Shown: positions 32,754 to 41,585, numbered from the stretch's first letter. The stretch is 64,000 nucleotides of DNA from Desemzia sp. RIT 804 (GCF_016892605.1 NZ_JAFEMV010000001.1:806001-870000); one strand, 5' to 3'. The notes: a model not told the origin generated them from the letters alone. Translations and numbers: made by a program.

Positions 32754-33371
32754 TTACGTCGCTGCTATTCCCTTTAAAGCTTTAATATGGTTTTCTATAA
32801 TTTCAGCAACCGAATAATCTTCGAAACTCTGTAAATAATCTAAAGAAGGTTGCGTTAAAAATAGCCCTTTTTTTACTTTATTACTCTCGTTACTCCTTTT
32901 TTGATAGTCAGGCAATCTATACATAAAAGAATAATTTAATAAAGTTGTTTGAACAATCCCGGTTTCTTCTGAAAAGCTACTTAGCCATTGTTCTAATGAT
33001 TCATCTATATGATAAACACGTCTTATTTTAGGTTGTTTAGTATCTGCCTCTTTACAAGTATCATCATCTTCATTCAGTAACGCATTAAGGAATGCTGCAA
33101 GATACTCATCTAAACTAAATAAATAGCGTTGCTTATTCTTAAAAATAGTTAAAAAATAACTGTTAATCTCAAAATAAAATTCGTGCTGTTCGGTATCAAA
33201 ATCAATTTCGGTTAAGTTATCGTAGACTTGCTCCTCTGTTAGATCTGAATCCTGGTACAGAAACAAACTCATTAATATGACGTTTGTTCTAGTAGAACCT
33301 AGATAATTTACCCTTCTTATTAACTTCTGATAATTCGAATCACTCATCTTTAGATAGATCCGTTCTTTCAT
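32754..33371 (-). CDS. Protein with four ribbon-helix-helix-like segments
   Basis: 205 residues from ATG 33371 after GGAGTTGAAAG; upstream extension overlaps the relaxase end and is rejected. Four segments repeat the pattern of a beta strand, a helix, a turn and a helix: RIYLKMSDSNYQKLIRRVN, then HEFYFEINSYFLTIFKN, RRVYHIDESLEQWLSSFSE and KKGLFLTQPSLDYLQSFED, each followed by a second helix. Two such units in one chain would mimic an RHH dimer, so the protein could act as a monomer. It lies between relaxase and trsA and may be a relaxosome accessory or operon regulator. Assignment is structural inference. Confidence 0.65.
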   Translation of the reverse strand: MKERIYLKMSDSNYQKLIRRVNYLGSTRTNVILMSLFLYQDSDLTEEQVYDNLTEIDFDTEQHEFYFEINSYFLTIFKNKQRYLFSLDEYLAAFLNALLNEDDDTCKEADTKQPKIRRVYHIDESLEQWLSSFSEETGIVQTTLLNYSFMYRLPDYQKRSNESNKVKKGLFLTQPSLDYLQSFEDYSVAEIIENHIKALKGIAAT

Positions 33372-33390
33372 TCTTTCAACTCCTTTTCGC

Positions 33391-35382
33391 TTATATTTTT
33401 GGTCCATTTGACGGATTATGAGTAGATGGTTTTGTGGATCGACTAGATTTACTTTTCTTTTTACGTTTACTTTTCTGCTGCATTTCTCGTCTCGCATTGT
33501 CTTCGCTCGATTTAATTAAATTATCGTATACTTTTAAACTATTAGCAAGCGTTCCAAATAAGCTAGGCTTGGAGTAGCTGGACCAATTTGAAGGTAAAGG
33601 AATCCCATTTTCTTCCACTTCTTTAAGAAATAATCCTCTCGTTTCAGGATTAGAGACAGTCTCAAACAGTTCTTTTTTGTGATAATCCTCAGCAATAGAT
33701 TTTAAGTCCTCATCTGTTAGCTTACCTTTTTCTATTTTATCTAACAGCTGAAGTCCCATTCTTTGTTCAACAGTAGAATATTTACTGACAACTTCTTTTT
33801 GTGCTAACGCTGTGATTTTAGTGTAAGAAAGTGTACTTCCATAATAAGACAGAATTTGTGAGACAGCTTCTTTCTGAACAGCATTTAAATCCTGAATATT
33901 TGCTGTCGGGTAGTTAGAGAGAATAGTTTGTTCGTAATATTTTTCCGCAATTTTTAACGTATTGAAACGTAATTTTTGAGTTCTATCTAATTGTTTAAAG
34001 GTTTCTTTTTTATCCGCTGCTAAAGTATGAACGGTTTCTTTATCTACTTGATTCTCGTCAAGAAACTGGTCTATTTTTTTGGAAGCAAAGTAGAAGTCCT
34101 TTTGATACGTTTTGATATCTTTTAGATACGGCTTCTTGGTAATAGTCCTCATCATGTCCTTGAGTTCATTATCTTGAGCATGCGATAAAATGTCTTTCAA
34201 CTCCTTTTCGTCTAACACTTTATCTTTCAATAAAGTTTCTTGCCCTATACTAATTTTGGCATAATCTGAAAACTTTGCATTTTTAAAAGTAGGATAATGT
34301 CTCTCAAAAATTCGGATTGACTCTTTAGTTAAAATATCTTTTCCTCTTTGGACGTTGTCTTGAGTTTCATTTATTTTATCAAATATTGTTTCGTCAAAAG
34401 ATCCAGGTTTAATCAGTTGATTTACTTTTTCAGCATTTTTCCAATTGTTTACCATGCGCTCTTTATCTATTAAGTTATCGTAATTAATATATATTTTTAA
34501 GTCTTTTGCTAAGCGTTTTAAATCTTTTTTTTCTGTTGGTGACAATAATGGAATGATAGTGTTTGTTGTTTTTTCAGCGACCATTTCTTTTCGGGTTTCT
34601 TCTCTAGTATAATTTTCTTTTTTAATTTGGCGATTAGCTTCAGCACGTTCACTGGCTTGTCCTCTTTTCTCCATTTGCCTAGCAACATATCCTTCATGAA
34701 TAGTAGGAACTCTTTTTTCTCCTAATTCTGCATAACTTTTTTCAGAAATACGTTGAGAGAATCCATTCTTTTTTAAATACTGATTGGTTAGACTAGCCCA
34801 ATTTTTTCTCCATTCTTTTATTTTTTCTGAATTATCCCAATCATTAATATGAACTTTTCTATTTTTTCTACTTCCGTTTTTGGTATAGACTTGATTACCT
34901 TCTTCATCTTTAACAAAGATTGTGTTTGATTTTTTTCCCCATTCTCCATCTTTTTCAAAAGGTCTAGTAGTTAACATGACATGAAAATGAGGATTACTTT
35001 TATTATCTCTATGAATTGAAACATCCGCTACCATACCTTCGTCTACAAAGTTAGTTTGTACATAGTCTTTTATTAAAGTAATTTGCTCTTCATTTGAAAG
35101 TTCTATTGGTAATGCGACATTTATTTCTCTAGCTAATTGAGCGCGACTTGATTTCTCAATGGCTTCTACTTCGTTCCACAACTTTTCTCGATCTAAAGTC
35201 CATTCAGGAGCATGTTTTGGTTTTAAAATAAAAGTTTCAGGTGAAACTTCCCTTCTATAAAAGTTAGATTCTCCATAACGTTCACTATACAATTTTTCTC
35301 CACTACGGTATGCAGCGCTAGCAATTGCTGATTGTCCTTTTCCTCTAGATATGATTTTGCAATTAAAATGATAGATAGCCAT
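33391..35382 (-). CDS. MobA/MobL family relaxase
   Basis: 663 residues from ATG 35382 (ribosome site GAAAGGAAG). The relaxase domain begins MAIYHFNCKIISRGKGQSAI with ASAAYRSGEKLYSERYG; the metal-binding histidines are in HRDNKSNPHFHVMLTTRP. The C-terminal two-thirds is helical and charged with no helicase motif. Such MOBQ-type relaxases nick oriT and lead the strand into the recipient. The oriT lies 125 bp upstream. The longer frame to 35514 would run into oriT and is rejected. Confidence 0.92.
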   Translation of the reverse strand: MAIYHFNCKIISRGKGQSAIASAAYRSGEKLYSERYGESNFYRREVSPETFILKPKHAPEWTLDREKLWNEVEAIEKSSRAQLAREINVALPIELSNEEQITLIKDYVQTNFVDEGMVADVSIHRDNKSNPHFHVMLTTRPFEKDGEWGKKSNTIFVKDEEGNQVYTKNGSRKNRKVHINDWDNSEKIKEWRKNWASLTNQYLKKNGFSQRISEKSYAELGEKRVPTIHEGYVARQMEKRGQASERAEANRQIKKENYTREETRKEMVAEKTTNTIIPLLSPTEKKDLKRLAKDLKIYINYDNLIDKERMVNNWKNAEKVNQLIKPGSFDETIFDKINETQDNVQRGKDILTKESIRIFERHYPTFKNAKFSDYAKISIGQETLLKDKVLDEKELKDILSHAQDNELKDMMRTITKKPYLKDIKTYQKDFYFASKKIDQFLDENQVDKETVHTLAADKKETFKQLDRTQKLRFNTLKIAEKYYEQTILSNYPTANIQDLNAVQKEAVSQILSYYGSTLSYTKITALAQKEVVSKYSTVEQRMGLQLLDKIEKGKLTDEDLKSIAEDYHKKELFETVSNPETRGLFLKEVEENGIPLPSNWSSYSKPSLFGTLANSLKVYDNLIKSSEDNARREMQQKSKRKKKSKSSRSTKPSTHNPSNGPKI

Positions 35383-35435
35383 TATGAGAATCTTCCTTTC
35401 TTTATTTTTTACATGAGCGTAGCGAATTTTTAAAA

Positions 35436-35483
35436 CTGCGGAGCAGTTTTTTACACACAGCAATTTATTGTTTAAACTAGAGA
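35436..35483. repeat. Two short hairpins between relaxase start and oriT
   Basis: AAAACTGC/GCAGTTTT with loop GGA, and AAACTAG/CTAGTTT with a 6-nt loop. They probably belong to the oriT/relaxase leader and may fold in single-stranded DNA. Confidence 0.5.
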
Positions 35484-35505
35484 ACGCTAGTTTAATTTTC
35501 GCAAT

Positions 35506-35545
35506 ATACGACATTTTTTAAAATGTCGTATAAGTGCGCCCTTTA
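35506..35545. other. oriT: Origin of transfer (oriT) with nic region
   Basis: A perfect inverted repeat (ATACGACATTTT, TT, AAAATGTCGTAT, 35506-35531) is followed at once by AAGTGCGCCCTT. This matches the pSK41/RSF1010-type (MOBQ) nic region, in which cleavage falls within the GTGCGCCCT stretch. It lies between the divergent relaxase gene and the small plus-strand genes, the usual position. Confidence 0.88.
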
Positions 35546-35633
35546 CTTATTTTCATTTTAGCAGTAATCATATCCTTTTACAATTTGTTTACTGTTTGCT
35601 ATGGTTATTTTGAATAAGAAAGGGGTTAATTAC

Positions 35634-35915
35634 ATGAGTTCACTAAAAAGCATTCAAACAAAAATGGACCAAATTGAAAAACTAAAAATAGAAGTCGAAG
35701 AAGCAAAGAAAGAAATTCATACATCCTTAGGAGAACGAATAATTAAATCACTAGAGCTAGATTACGAAATGCTCTCTTCTAAAAAAGACATAAATTCTGT
35801 AGTAAATAGAATTGTTGAAAGTTTGCCAGATCATTTATTTACTGATCTAAACAATGACCCTGTAAATGACGAGAACGAATCTACTGGATTGAATCACGAG
35901 TTGCAAAATTCATAA
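35634..35915 (+). CDS. Small coiled-coil protein next to oriT
   Basis: 93 residues from ATG 35634 after GAAAGGGG. It contains a coiled coil (IQTKMDQIEKLKIEVEEAKK) and a helical part LGERIIKSLELDYEMLSS, then an acidic tail. Its place, divergent from the relaxase across oriT, suggests a relaxosome accessory protein of the MobC type. I see no RHH motif. Function is inferred from position. Confidence 0.6.
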   Translation: MSSLKSIQTKMDQIEKLKIEVEEAKKEIHTSLGERIIKSLELDYEMLSSKKDINSVVNRIVESLPDHLFTDLNNDPVNDENESTGLNHELQNS

Positions 35916-35940
35916 TTAATTGAAAAGTTAGGTGTTCCCG

Positions 35941-36168
35941 ATGAGTAATTTAGATATCAAAAAAAAGGAACAAGAAATCAGACGACTACAACGACAAATG
36001 CAAAGAGATTCAGAAAGGTTAAGAAAAGAACGAACACATCGATTGATTCAAAAAGGAGCTCTTTTAGAAGCTTATTTTGATATGAGGGATTCGAGCATCG
36101 AAGAAACAGAAAAAGTATTAAATATTATTGCTCCTGAAGTCAAAAAAATAAGGGAACAGAATTTTTAG
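35941..36168 (+). CDS. Small basic helical protein, second gene next to oriT
   Basis: 75 residues. The first half is a strongly charged helix (KKKEQEIRRLQRQMQRDSER, then LRKERTHRLIQKGALLEAYF), which resembles the tail of MobC-like mobilisation proteins with LIxKGAxLE. It follows the coiled-coil gene by 25 bp and ends in a terminator. A role as relaxosome accessory is likely; the start could also be the GTG at 35932. Confidence 0.6.
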   Translation: MSNLDIKKKEQEIRRLQRQMQRDSERLRKERTHRLIQKGALLEAYFDMRDSSIEETEKVLNIIAPEVKKIREQNF

Positions 36169-36185
36169 CATCCTGTTCTCTTATT
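36147..36185. terminator. Bidirectional terminator between convergent genes
   Basis: Arms AATAAGGGAACAG and CTGTTCTCTTATT (one G-U pair). It overlaps the last codons of the small gene and lies just before the end of the ArdC-like gene. Confidence 0.75.
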
Positions 36186-36187
36186 TT

Positions 36188-37546
36188 TTATAAATTTAAA
36201 TGATTTACTTTTTTCTGTTGCGTATATTCAGAAATAGTTTTGAAAGTACCTGTATCTTCTGGAACTTTGTTTTGAATGTTTAAATTTGGTTTACGATTTA
36301 AAACCTCATTTTTAATGTCCTGACTTAACCATTCTTTTCCAGTCAATGTACCAGACCACTCTTTAGCAATCTCTTTTCTATTTTTATCTGATCGGATACA
36401 ATAATAATATTTATTTTGCTCTTTGTCTTCTAATCGAATATTGAAATCGGTAAAGAATTTTGAAGTATTCAAATCTTCAATTCCAGTACAAATTAACGGT
36501 TCATCTTTTAAAAAAATATAATGATTTTTCCCATTACTATCCGATAAAAAATTTAGTTTCTCTGCATTTAAGACATCTTGTGTTTTCTCTTTTGACTGTA
36601 GTTTCTCGTTATATTTATCGGTTATCTCCTCAATCATATTAGCTGCTACTTCCTTTACTTCTTCCAAAGATTTAATATAAACTTCTTTCTCGACATCTCT
36701 TCTTGTCCAGTTCGCTAAGTAAGATTGCGTATACTCTTCAGAATTCAAACCAAATGTATTACTGACAACATAAGCCGTCATTTCCGCTTGGTATTCTAAA
36801 ACATTCGTTGCATGGAGCATATGATCTTTCTCTTTCATTTTAGGAACATTATGCATTTCAGCATGTGCTAACTCATGTAACAACACTTTTGTTCTTTCCG
36901 TATCATTTAAACTATCCTTCAGTACTATTTCGTTCTCGAAAGGAGCATAAAATCCTTTTGCAGCACTTGACGTTTTTCCAATCTTAACAGTTACCTCTTT
37001 TTCTTTCGCATACTCACTCAAGGCTTTGCTTAAATCTTTAAATTCCATCTCGGTATTGTTGAAGTCAAAATTTTCAGGTCGATTGGGATATAGCTTGGGA
37101 TAATCTTCAACAGGACAATTAGTTTGGGTAATGTCAAAAACAGGAACAGTTAGATAGCCAACAATTTCTTTTTTTGTTTTTACTTGGCCAGTTTCAATCT
37201 TTTCCTGTTGTTCTGCATTCGCATACTTTACTAATTTCTTATTACCTTTTTCGTTTTTGAACGTTTTTTCGATTTTTGGTGCTAAAAGGTAAAGAGATTT
37301 TTCGCCTTTTTGTACCTGGTAACCCATTTTTTGAAATTCTTTGTAAGAAGCTACGCCATACGCTCCCTTATACTGTAATTGAATCAGTAAGACATTTCGA
37401 GTGGAATAATTTTTGAATTTCGTCATGCTGTTTAATAATTCCAATTCATCTTGAGGATTGTTTTGGAACTGTTTAACAGCGTGGTTCATTTTATCTGTCA
37501 GTTCGTCAATCTGTTTCTTTTTTTCTTCCCTACTACGTTTAACCAA
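36188..37546 (-). CDS. ArdC-like antirestriction protein (ssDNA-binding N-domain plus zinc protease-like domain)
   Basis: 452 residues from TTG 37546. The N-terminal part (KFKNYSTRNVLLIQLQYKGA, ASYKEFQKMGYQVQKGEKS, later VFDITQT) is the ArdC-N domain. The middle has the metalloprotease motif LLHELAHAEMH (HExxH, about residue 230) followed by EYQAEMTAYVVSNTFGL. The C-terminal part of about 110 residues is of unknown type. ArdC proteins bind single-stranded DNA and protect incoming plasmids from restriction. The position close to oriT fits a leading-region gene. Confidence 0.85.
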   Translation of the reverse strand: MVKRSREEKKKQIDELTDKMNHAVKQFQNNPQDELELLNSMTKFKNYSTRNVLLIQLQYKGAYGVASYKEFQKMGYQVQKGEKSLYLLAPKIEKTFKNEKGNKKLVKYANAEQQEKIETGQVKTKKEIVGYLTVPVFDITQTNCPVEDYPKLYPNRPENFDFNNTEMEFKDLSKALSEYAKEKEVTVKIGKTSSAAKGFYAPFENEIVLKDSLNDTERTKVLLHELAHAEMHNVPKMKEKDHMLHATNVLEYQAEMTAYVVSNTFGLNSEEYTQSYLANWTRRDVEKEVYIKSLEEVKEVAANMIEEITDKYNEKLQSKEKTQDVLNAEKLNFLSDSNGKNHYIFLKDEPLICTGIEDLNTSKFFTDFNIRLEDKEQNKYYYCIRSDKNRKEIAKEWSGTLTGKEWLSQDIKNEVLNRKPNLNIQNKVPEDTGTFKTISEYTQQKKVNHLNL

Positions 37547-37759
37547 TTAACTCAACTCCTTTTCGTCGTCAATGTAACTTAATTGGTTCTCCTCTTCGTT
37601 ATAAATGACAAAAATATCTTCTTCCGTTTCATTTAGCAATAATTCGTAATAGTCTGATTGCTCCTGTGTTACAGAAATGCTAAACTCTTTTCTCGTGTTG
37701 GGATTATATACAATAGCTTTATCAGGTTTATTAACTTCTAACAATAAAACAGTTATCAT
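37547..37759 (-). CDS. Small acidic protein coupled to the ArdC-like gene
   Basis: 70 residues, start ATG 37759 (second of two adjacent ATG codons, better spaced from AAAGGAG). Beta-rich and acidic (AIVYNPNTRKEFSISVTQEQ, ETEEDIFVIYNEEENQLSYI). The stop directly abuts the TTG start of the ArdC-like gene, so translation is coupled. The charge pattern recalls DNA-mimic antirestriction proteins, but it is small and this is only a thought. Family unknown. Confidence 0.55.
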   Translation of the reverse strand: MITVLLLEVNKPDKAIVYNPNTRKEFSISVTQEQSDYYELLLNETEEDIFVIYNEEENQLSYIDDEKELS

Positions 37760-37882
37760 CATATACTCCTTTCTAAATAGCTCAAAAACGGATTCTAAAG
37801 CATTTTAAACTCTTTATTTACTTTATCCTTAGATACATCTCAAAATCCCTTATAAAGGCCTAAATTCATCGATCTGTCCCCT

Positions 37883-38896
37883 TTATTTACTTACTTGGCT
37901 TCTCATGAAATCTTCAAAGACATTTTTGAAAGAAATAAATAGGTAGCTGGAAATATTTTTGGTTTTCCCAAATCTGGATTGCTGCACGCAGCGAGTGAAA
38001 GTTCGCTTTAATTCTTCCCGAATAAACGGACTGTATTTACTAGATGACAAGATAGAGATGTAAATACCACTCTCATCTTCTACTGATTTTTTAGCATACA
38101 TGACTTTTTCACAGTAAAGTGTAAAGGTCTGAAAATCATTAAAACTATAGGCTTTAAAATGATGAATTATCTCTTCTCCATATTCTTCATATAGTGCATA
38201 TTTTTCAATATAATCGTCAATAAGTTGCTGTTCCTGCTCTTGATCTTTTTTCTCAGGATTGAACGCTTGTTGGATAAGTGTATTTTCATCTGGTTTTTGG
38301 ATATCTTTATTCTCTTTAATATCTTTAGAAATAGATTGATATAGATTTACCTCATTTTTTACGGTTCCTTGGTTTAATCGACTTTCACTCTTATTCTCAC
38401 GACCCTCAAAATTTGCGGTTCCTTGATTTAACGGCTTTTCTACTACTTCTTCTCGAGCCGCATTTTTTGCGATTCCTTGATTAGATAGAATTTCTTCTCG
38501 TTGTTGCAATTGATAAATATCCGTTGCATTGACTTCCAAATCCGCTAAATATAGGCGATTAGGAAAGTTTTTCTTTTTCACTGGATCAAACCCCATTTTT
38601 TGTTGCAGCAGCAATCCAGCTTTCTCTAACTCTTTTTTTATTTTTGTTACGGTATTTTCTGATTTATTTAACAATTCGCACAACTCTTTATTGGTAAAGA
38701 TAAAATAGACATTATTTTCTTCGTCAATCCAATGGTTTTGAATGGAATATTGCAACCGATCACGAAAAATAACATACGCTAATTTAGCACTATCTGATAA
38801 TTTCGAGTATTCTTCACTGTAGAGTAAAACTTTAGGAAATTGAAAATAAAGTTCTCCATAAGCTTTATCTGCTTTATAAAAATTAAAGTCAGACAT
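37883..38896 (-). CDS. repA: RepA_N-family plasmid replication initiator
   Basis: 337 residues from ATG 38896 after AAAGGAG. The N-terminal domain YGELYFQFPKVLLYSEEYSK, LAYVIFRDRLQYSIQN, FIFTNKELCELLNKSENTVT is diagnostic of RepA_N initiators (pAD1, pSK41 type), with a winged helix. A linker rich in Asn, Gln and Glu follows, then a C-terminal domain (YGEEIIHHFKAYSFNDFQTF). The origin in this family usually lies inside the rep gene. The upstream leader holds a hairpin typical of antisense RNA control. Confidence 0.92.
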   Translation of the reverse strand: MSDFNFYKADKAYGELYFQFPKVLLYSEEYSKLSDSAKLAYVIFRDRLQYSIQNHWIDEENNVYFIFTNKELCELLNKSENTVTKIKKELEKAGLLLQQKMGFDPVKKKNFPNRLYLADLEVNATDIYQLQQREEILSNQGIAKNAAREEVVEKPLNQGTANFEGRENKSESRLNQGTVKNEVNLYQSISKDIKENKDIQKPDENTLIQQAFNPEKKDQEQEQQLIDDYIEKYALYEEYGEEIIHHFKAYSFNDFQTFTLYCEKVMYAKKSVEDESGIYISILSSSKYSPFIREELKRTFTRCVQQSRFGKTKNISSYLFISFKNVFEDFMRSQVSK

Positions 38897-39053
38897 TACA
38901 AAAACTCCTTTACTACCTGTATGACCATGCAACAAGAAAGGAGATCACGCTGTTTAATACTTTACTTTTGTTTTAAATCCTAATAAAATAAGATTTAGAG
39001 AAGAACAAATTTTTGGCGCCAACCAAAAGTTTAAACAAGATGATTTCCTTTCC

Positions 39054-39101
39054 TGACTACGCCAATAGTCAGGTTTCTATTTATTATTATGTATACATAA
39101 T
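39054..39101. promoter_or_regulatory. repA leader hairpin and palindrome
   Basis: A hairpin CCTGACTA/TAGTCAGG (39054-39075) with T-rich sequence after it on plus could end an antisense RNA transcribed toward the rep leader, as known for pSK41-like plasmids. A perfect palindrome ATTATGTATACATAAT follows (39086-39101) and may be a repressor site in the rep promoter. The 300-bp gap 38897-39192 holds nothing else that I recognise. Confidence 0.5.
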
Positions 39102-39192
39102 TTGTAAATAACACACATTTATTATAGCGTTTAATTAAAAAAAGGAAAATAATCTGCTTATAAAAATCTATTCAATTTATTTATCATTTCTC

Positions 39193-39390
39193 TTACTGAT
39201 TCTTTTCTTTATATTCTTTCACAATCTCATCTAACAAATTTTTCATGGAAACACCTCTTTTAAAAGCTTCGTTCTTCAAATATTCATGAGCTTCTATCCC
39301 GATTCGAATTTGTTTCAACTCCACTTTCTCTTTAGACAATGTTTCTTCTTTAATTTCAGGCAAAATCTCACCAAAAGTTCTTTTTCTCAT
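39193..39390 (-). CDS. Ribbon-helix-helix protein
   Basis: 65 residues. The second half ELKQIRIGIEAHEYLKNEAF and KRGVSMKNLLDEIVKEY is an Arc/CopG-type fold: strand with alternating residues, helix, Gly-turn, helix. The N-terminal 25 residues are a charged arm. It lies upstream of repA on the same strand. A role in repA control through the palindrome at 39086 is plausible. Confidence 0.75.
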   Translation of the reverse strand: MRKRTFGEILPEIKEETLSKEKVELKQIRIGIEAHEYLKNEAFKRGVSMKNLLDEIVKEYKEKNQ

Positions 39391-39573
39391 CTATTATCCC
39401 TCACAGTGTTTAGTATGATTTAGAGTAAATATATCACTTTTACGTCGACGTGTAAACGTAAATAGAAGAGTTTATTTTAAACTTTTCCGCCTTTTCTCTC
39501 GTTTTTTTACTTTAGCCTTATATATTTAAGCGATGTAGCTGCACAAATAGAGGCAACATCATGGTGAAGACCA

Positions 39574-39611
39574 AAAAGGATTCTACCGCTTATAAGCAGT
39601 AGAATCCTTTT
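39574..39611. terminator. Terminator between RHH and toxin genes
   Basis: Exact arms AAAAGGATTCTAC and GTAGAATCCTTTT with a 12-nt loop. Confidence 0.85.
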
Positions 39612-39664
39612 CACTACGTATATACGTGCACGAGATCATTGACATACTCAGTAGTATATTAACT

Positions 39665-39979
39665 TTACCAATATTTTTTTCTTCTTTTTTCTGCGGTCAC
39701 AAATACTTTTTCATCTTCTCTTTTACCAATGGCCACGATCTCAATAATTTCTATTTGATTGTCTTTTGTTGGTTTGAAGATCAGACGAATACCAAGTTTT
39801 TGGTTCTTTAATTCTTTAAAACCAGCTAGTTTTGAATAGCTGGTATTTCCAAGGTCTTTGCCAATTTCAGAACCTCGGATTCTTAACCGTTCTTCAGCAG
39901 CGTTTACCCATTTTTTTAACGTGCCGTCCAACTTTTTATAGTCTTTTTCTGCTTCTTTCCAAAAATACACGTCAGCCAT
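39665..39979 (-). CDS. RelE/ParE-superfamily toxin
   Basis: 104 residues. N-terminal helix VYFWKEAEKDYKKLDGTLKK, then the small beta sheet with YSKLAGFKELKNQKLGIRLI and EIIEIVAIGKREDEKVF, a normal RelE/ParE fold; the C-terminal AEKRRKKYW is basic with a terminal aromatic. RelE toxins cut mRNA at the ribosome, ParE toxins block gyrase; I cannot tell which. Its start overlaps the antitoxin stop by one base (TAATG). It stabilises the plasmid by killing plasmid-free cells. Confidence 0.85.
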   Translation of the reverse strand: MADVYFWKEAEKDYKKLDGTLKKWVNAAEERLRIRGSEIGKDLGNTSYSKLAGFKELKNQKLGIRLIFKPTKDNQIEIIEIVAIGKREDEKVFVTAEKRRKKYW

Positions 39980-40302
39980 TAATCAAATAGATCCTCATCG
40001 GAGAAAGCAGTAAATGGGTTATGCTCTGGATTGGATTCGATGACATCTTTAGCGGGGATGAGTTTGCCTGGTCCAGCTGCTACGCGCTCATTCAACTGAC
40101 TATAAAATAGTTTGTTTTCTAATTCGTTGTACTCTTTCACTAATTTTTCATACACTTCGTTACTAAGAATAACGGCTTCCGGTTTATTGTGGTTAAAAAT
40201 AAAGGTGGGTTCCCCAGTTTCATGAGTGTCTTTGATAATTTTTGAGAACTCTTTTTTGGCTTCTGTGATGGATTTTGTTTTTATATCTAAAATTTTCAAC
40301 AT
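39979..40302 (-). CDS. Phd/YefM-type antitoxin
   Basis: 107 residues from ATG 40302 after GAGGTG; a longer frame to 40338 lacks a ribosome site. The N-terminal domain TKSITEAKKEFSKIIKDTHE and PTFIFNHNKPEAVILSNEVY is the Phd fold that binds the operator. The C-terminal acidic, flexible tail (NPFTAFSDEDLFD) should wrap the toxin. It is first in the pair, as usual, and represses the operon with the toxin. Confidence 0.88.
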   Translation of the reverse strand: MLKILDIKTKSITEAKKEFSKIIKDTHETGEPTFIFNHNKPEAVILSNEVYEKLVKEYNELENKLFYSQLNERVAAGPGKLIPAKDVIESNPEHNPFTAFSDEDLFD

Positions 40303-40464
40303 ACGAAGCACCTCACTTTTCATTATTTGGTTAATCATAACACGAAAAGACCTTAATTAAAACCTTAATAAAGACCTTTTTATTCTTTTGTATTTTCTAT
40401 TGAGATTTATTACCTTTTATTCAAATTCCTGTGTAACTTTATATAGTTGCTAAATTCATATATA

Positions 40465-40520
40465 AATACACGAAATTGCTTATAATAGTGTATTGGAATT
40501 AAGATAGATTGACAAAAGAG
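40465..40520 (-). repeat. Cassette-boundary site S5
   Basis: Read on minus, the core 40465-40494 is AATACACTATT, ATAAGC, AATTTCGTGTATT. Centre TAAGC matches S4. The 26-bp flank is not conserved. It lies directly before the cadC promoter and, with S6 in the same orientation, encloses cadCD. Confidence 0.68.
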
Positions 40521-40560
40521 TGATCAAATAGGTATACTTCATTCAAATAATCGTTTGAAT
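40509..40560 (+). promoter_or_regulatory. cadC promoter and CadC operator
   Basis: Promoter TTGACA (40509-40514), 18-bp spacer, TATACT (40533-40538). Just after it lies the dyad ATTCAAATAATCGTTTGAAT (40541-40560), of the type bound by CadC/SmtB repressors. Metal binding should release the repressor. Confidence 0.9.
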
Positions 40561-40574
40561 GTGAGGTGAGATGA

Positions 40575-40937
40575 ATGGAAAACGTTTGCCAAGTGACTAT
40601 CGTACATAAAGAAAAAGTAACTATAATAAAAAATAAATTGGATCAAAAAGATTTTTCAAATTTACTTGTGTTAGGTAAATGTTTCAGCGATTCTTCTAGA
40701 ATTAAAATTTTTTATGCTTTAGAAACCTATAAGGAAATGTGTGTCTGTGATTTAGCAGAAATACTTAATGCTAGTGTCGCTACAACGTCACACCATTTAC
40801 GTTTTTTAAAAAAACATGGAATGGCAAAATCACGTCAAGATGGAAAAGTAGTTTATTACTCTTTAGCGAATGAAGACATCCTTTCCGCTATTCATGTTTT
40901 TTTAAAGTTATCAGAAAATCTATCTATGAAATCTTAG
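40575..40937 (+). CDS. cadC: ArsR/SmtB-family metal sensor CadC
   Basis: 120 residues. The winged helix has the metal motif in MCVCDLAEILNASVATTSHH (the ELCVCDL-type cysteine pair) and an N-terminal cysteine in MENVCQVTI, which together form the Cd/Pb/Zn thiolate site of CadC. The recognition helix is followed by LRFLKKHGMAKSRQDGKVVY. It represses its own promoter at 40509-40560 until Cd or Pb binds. It is followed by cadD after 16 bp. Confidence 0.93.
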   Translation: MENVCQVTIVHKEKVTIIKNKLDQKDFSNLLVLGKCFSDSSRIKIFYALETYKEMCVCDLAEILNASVATTSHHLRFLKKHGMAKSRQDGKVVYYSLANEDILSAIHVFLKLSENLSMKS

Positions 40938-40953
40938 TTTGGAGGAAGTTATT

Positions 40954-41571
40954 TTGTTACAAAGTATTTTTTCAGCTATCGCTGTTTATATTTCTACCAG
41001 CATTGATTATTTGTTTATCTTGCTGATTATTTTTTCTCAAAGTCATACAAAAAAAGGGCTCCGTCAGATTTTTTGGGGTCAATATCTAGGAACAGGTATC
41101 TTAGTAGCCGTAAGTTTATTTGCAGCATATGTGCTGAATTTCATTCCGCAAGATTGGATCATTGGGCTTCTCGGTCTAATTCCGATTTTCTTAGGAATCA
41201 GAGTGGCATTGGTTGGCGAAGAGGAGGAAGAAGAAGAGGAAGTCGTTGAAAAGCTTGAATCAAGAGGAACAAACCGCTTCTTTTGGACCGTTGCCTTAAT
41301 AACAATTGCTTCTGGTGGCGATAACTTAGGGATTTATATTCCTTACTTTGCCTCGTTATCTTTTTCAGAGATTGTCACCGCTCTAATCGTATTTGCTATT
41401 TCTGTTGCGGTTCTTTGCTATATCAGTTACAAATTAGCCAAGATTTCTTTTGTTTCCGAAACCTTAGAAAAATATGAACGAATCCTTGTTCCTATAGTGT
41501 TTATTGGCTTAGGAATTTATATATTGATCGAAAATGGTACGATTCAAACTGTATTGAGTTTATTTAATTAA
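40954..41571 (+). CDS. cadD: Cadmium resistance transporter CadD
   Basis: 205 residues from TTG 40954, with GGAGGAAG eight bases upstream; the longer start at 40939 runs through the ribosome site. Five or six membrane segments (AIAVYISTSIDYLFILLIIF, YLGTGILVAVSLFAAYVL, WIIGLLGLIPIFLGIRVALV and others) and the conserved SGGDNLGIYIPYFASLS identify CadD. A run of glutamates (GEEEEEEEEVVEKL) in the cytoplasmic loop may bind metal. It gives cadmium resistance, by efflux or sequestration. The cassette is compact and lies between sites S5 and S6. Confidence 0.9.
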   Translation: MLQSIFSAIAVYISTSIDYLFILLIIFSQSHTKKGLRQIFWGQYLGTGILVAVSLFAAYVLNFIPQDWIIGLLGLIPIFLGIRVALVGEEEEEEEEVVEKLESRGTNRFFWTVALITIASGGDNLGIYIPYFASLSFSEIVTALIVFAISVAVLCYISYKLAKISFVSETLEKYERILVPIVFIGLGIYILIENGTIQTVLSLFN

Positions 41572-41585
41572 TAAATAGTTTGATT

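Noticed and set aside
35383..35514. Relaxase start at 35514
   Set aside because: It would extend into the oriT stem; ATG 35382 has the ribosome site and the family N-terminus.
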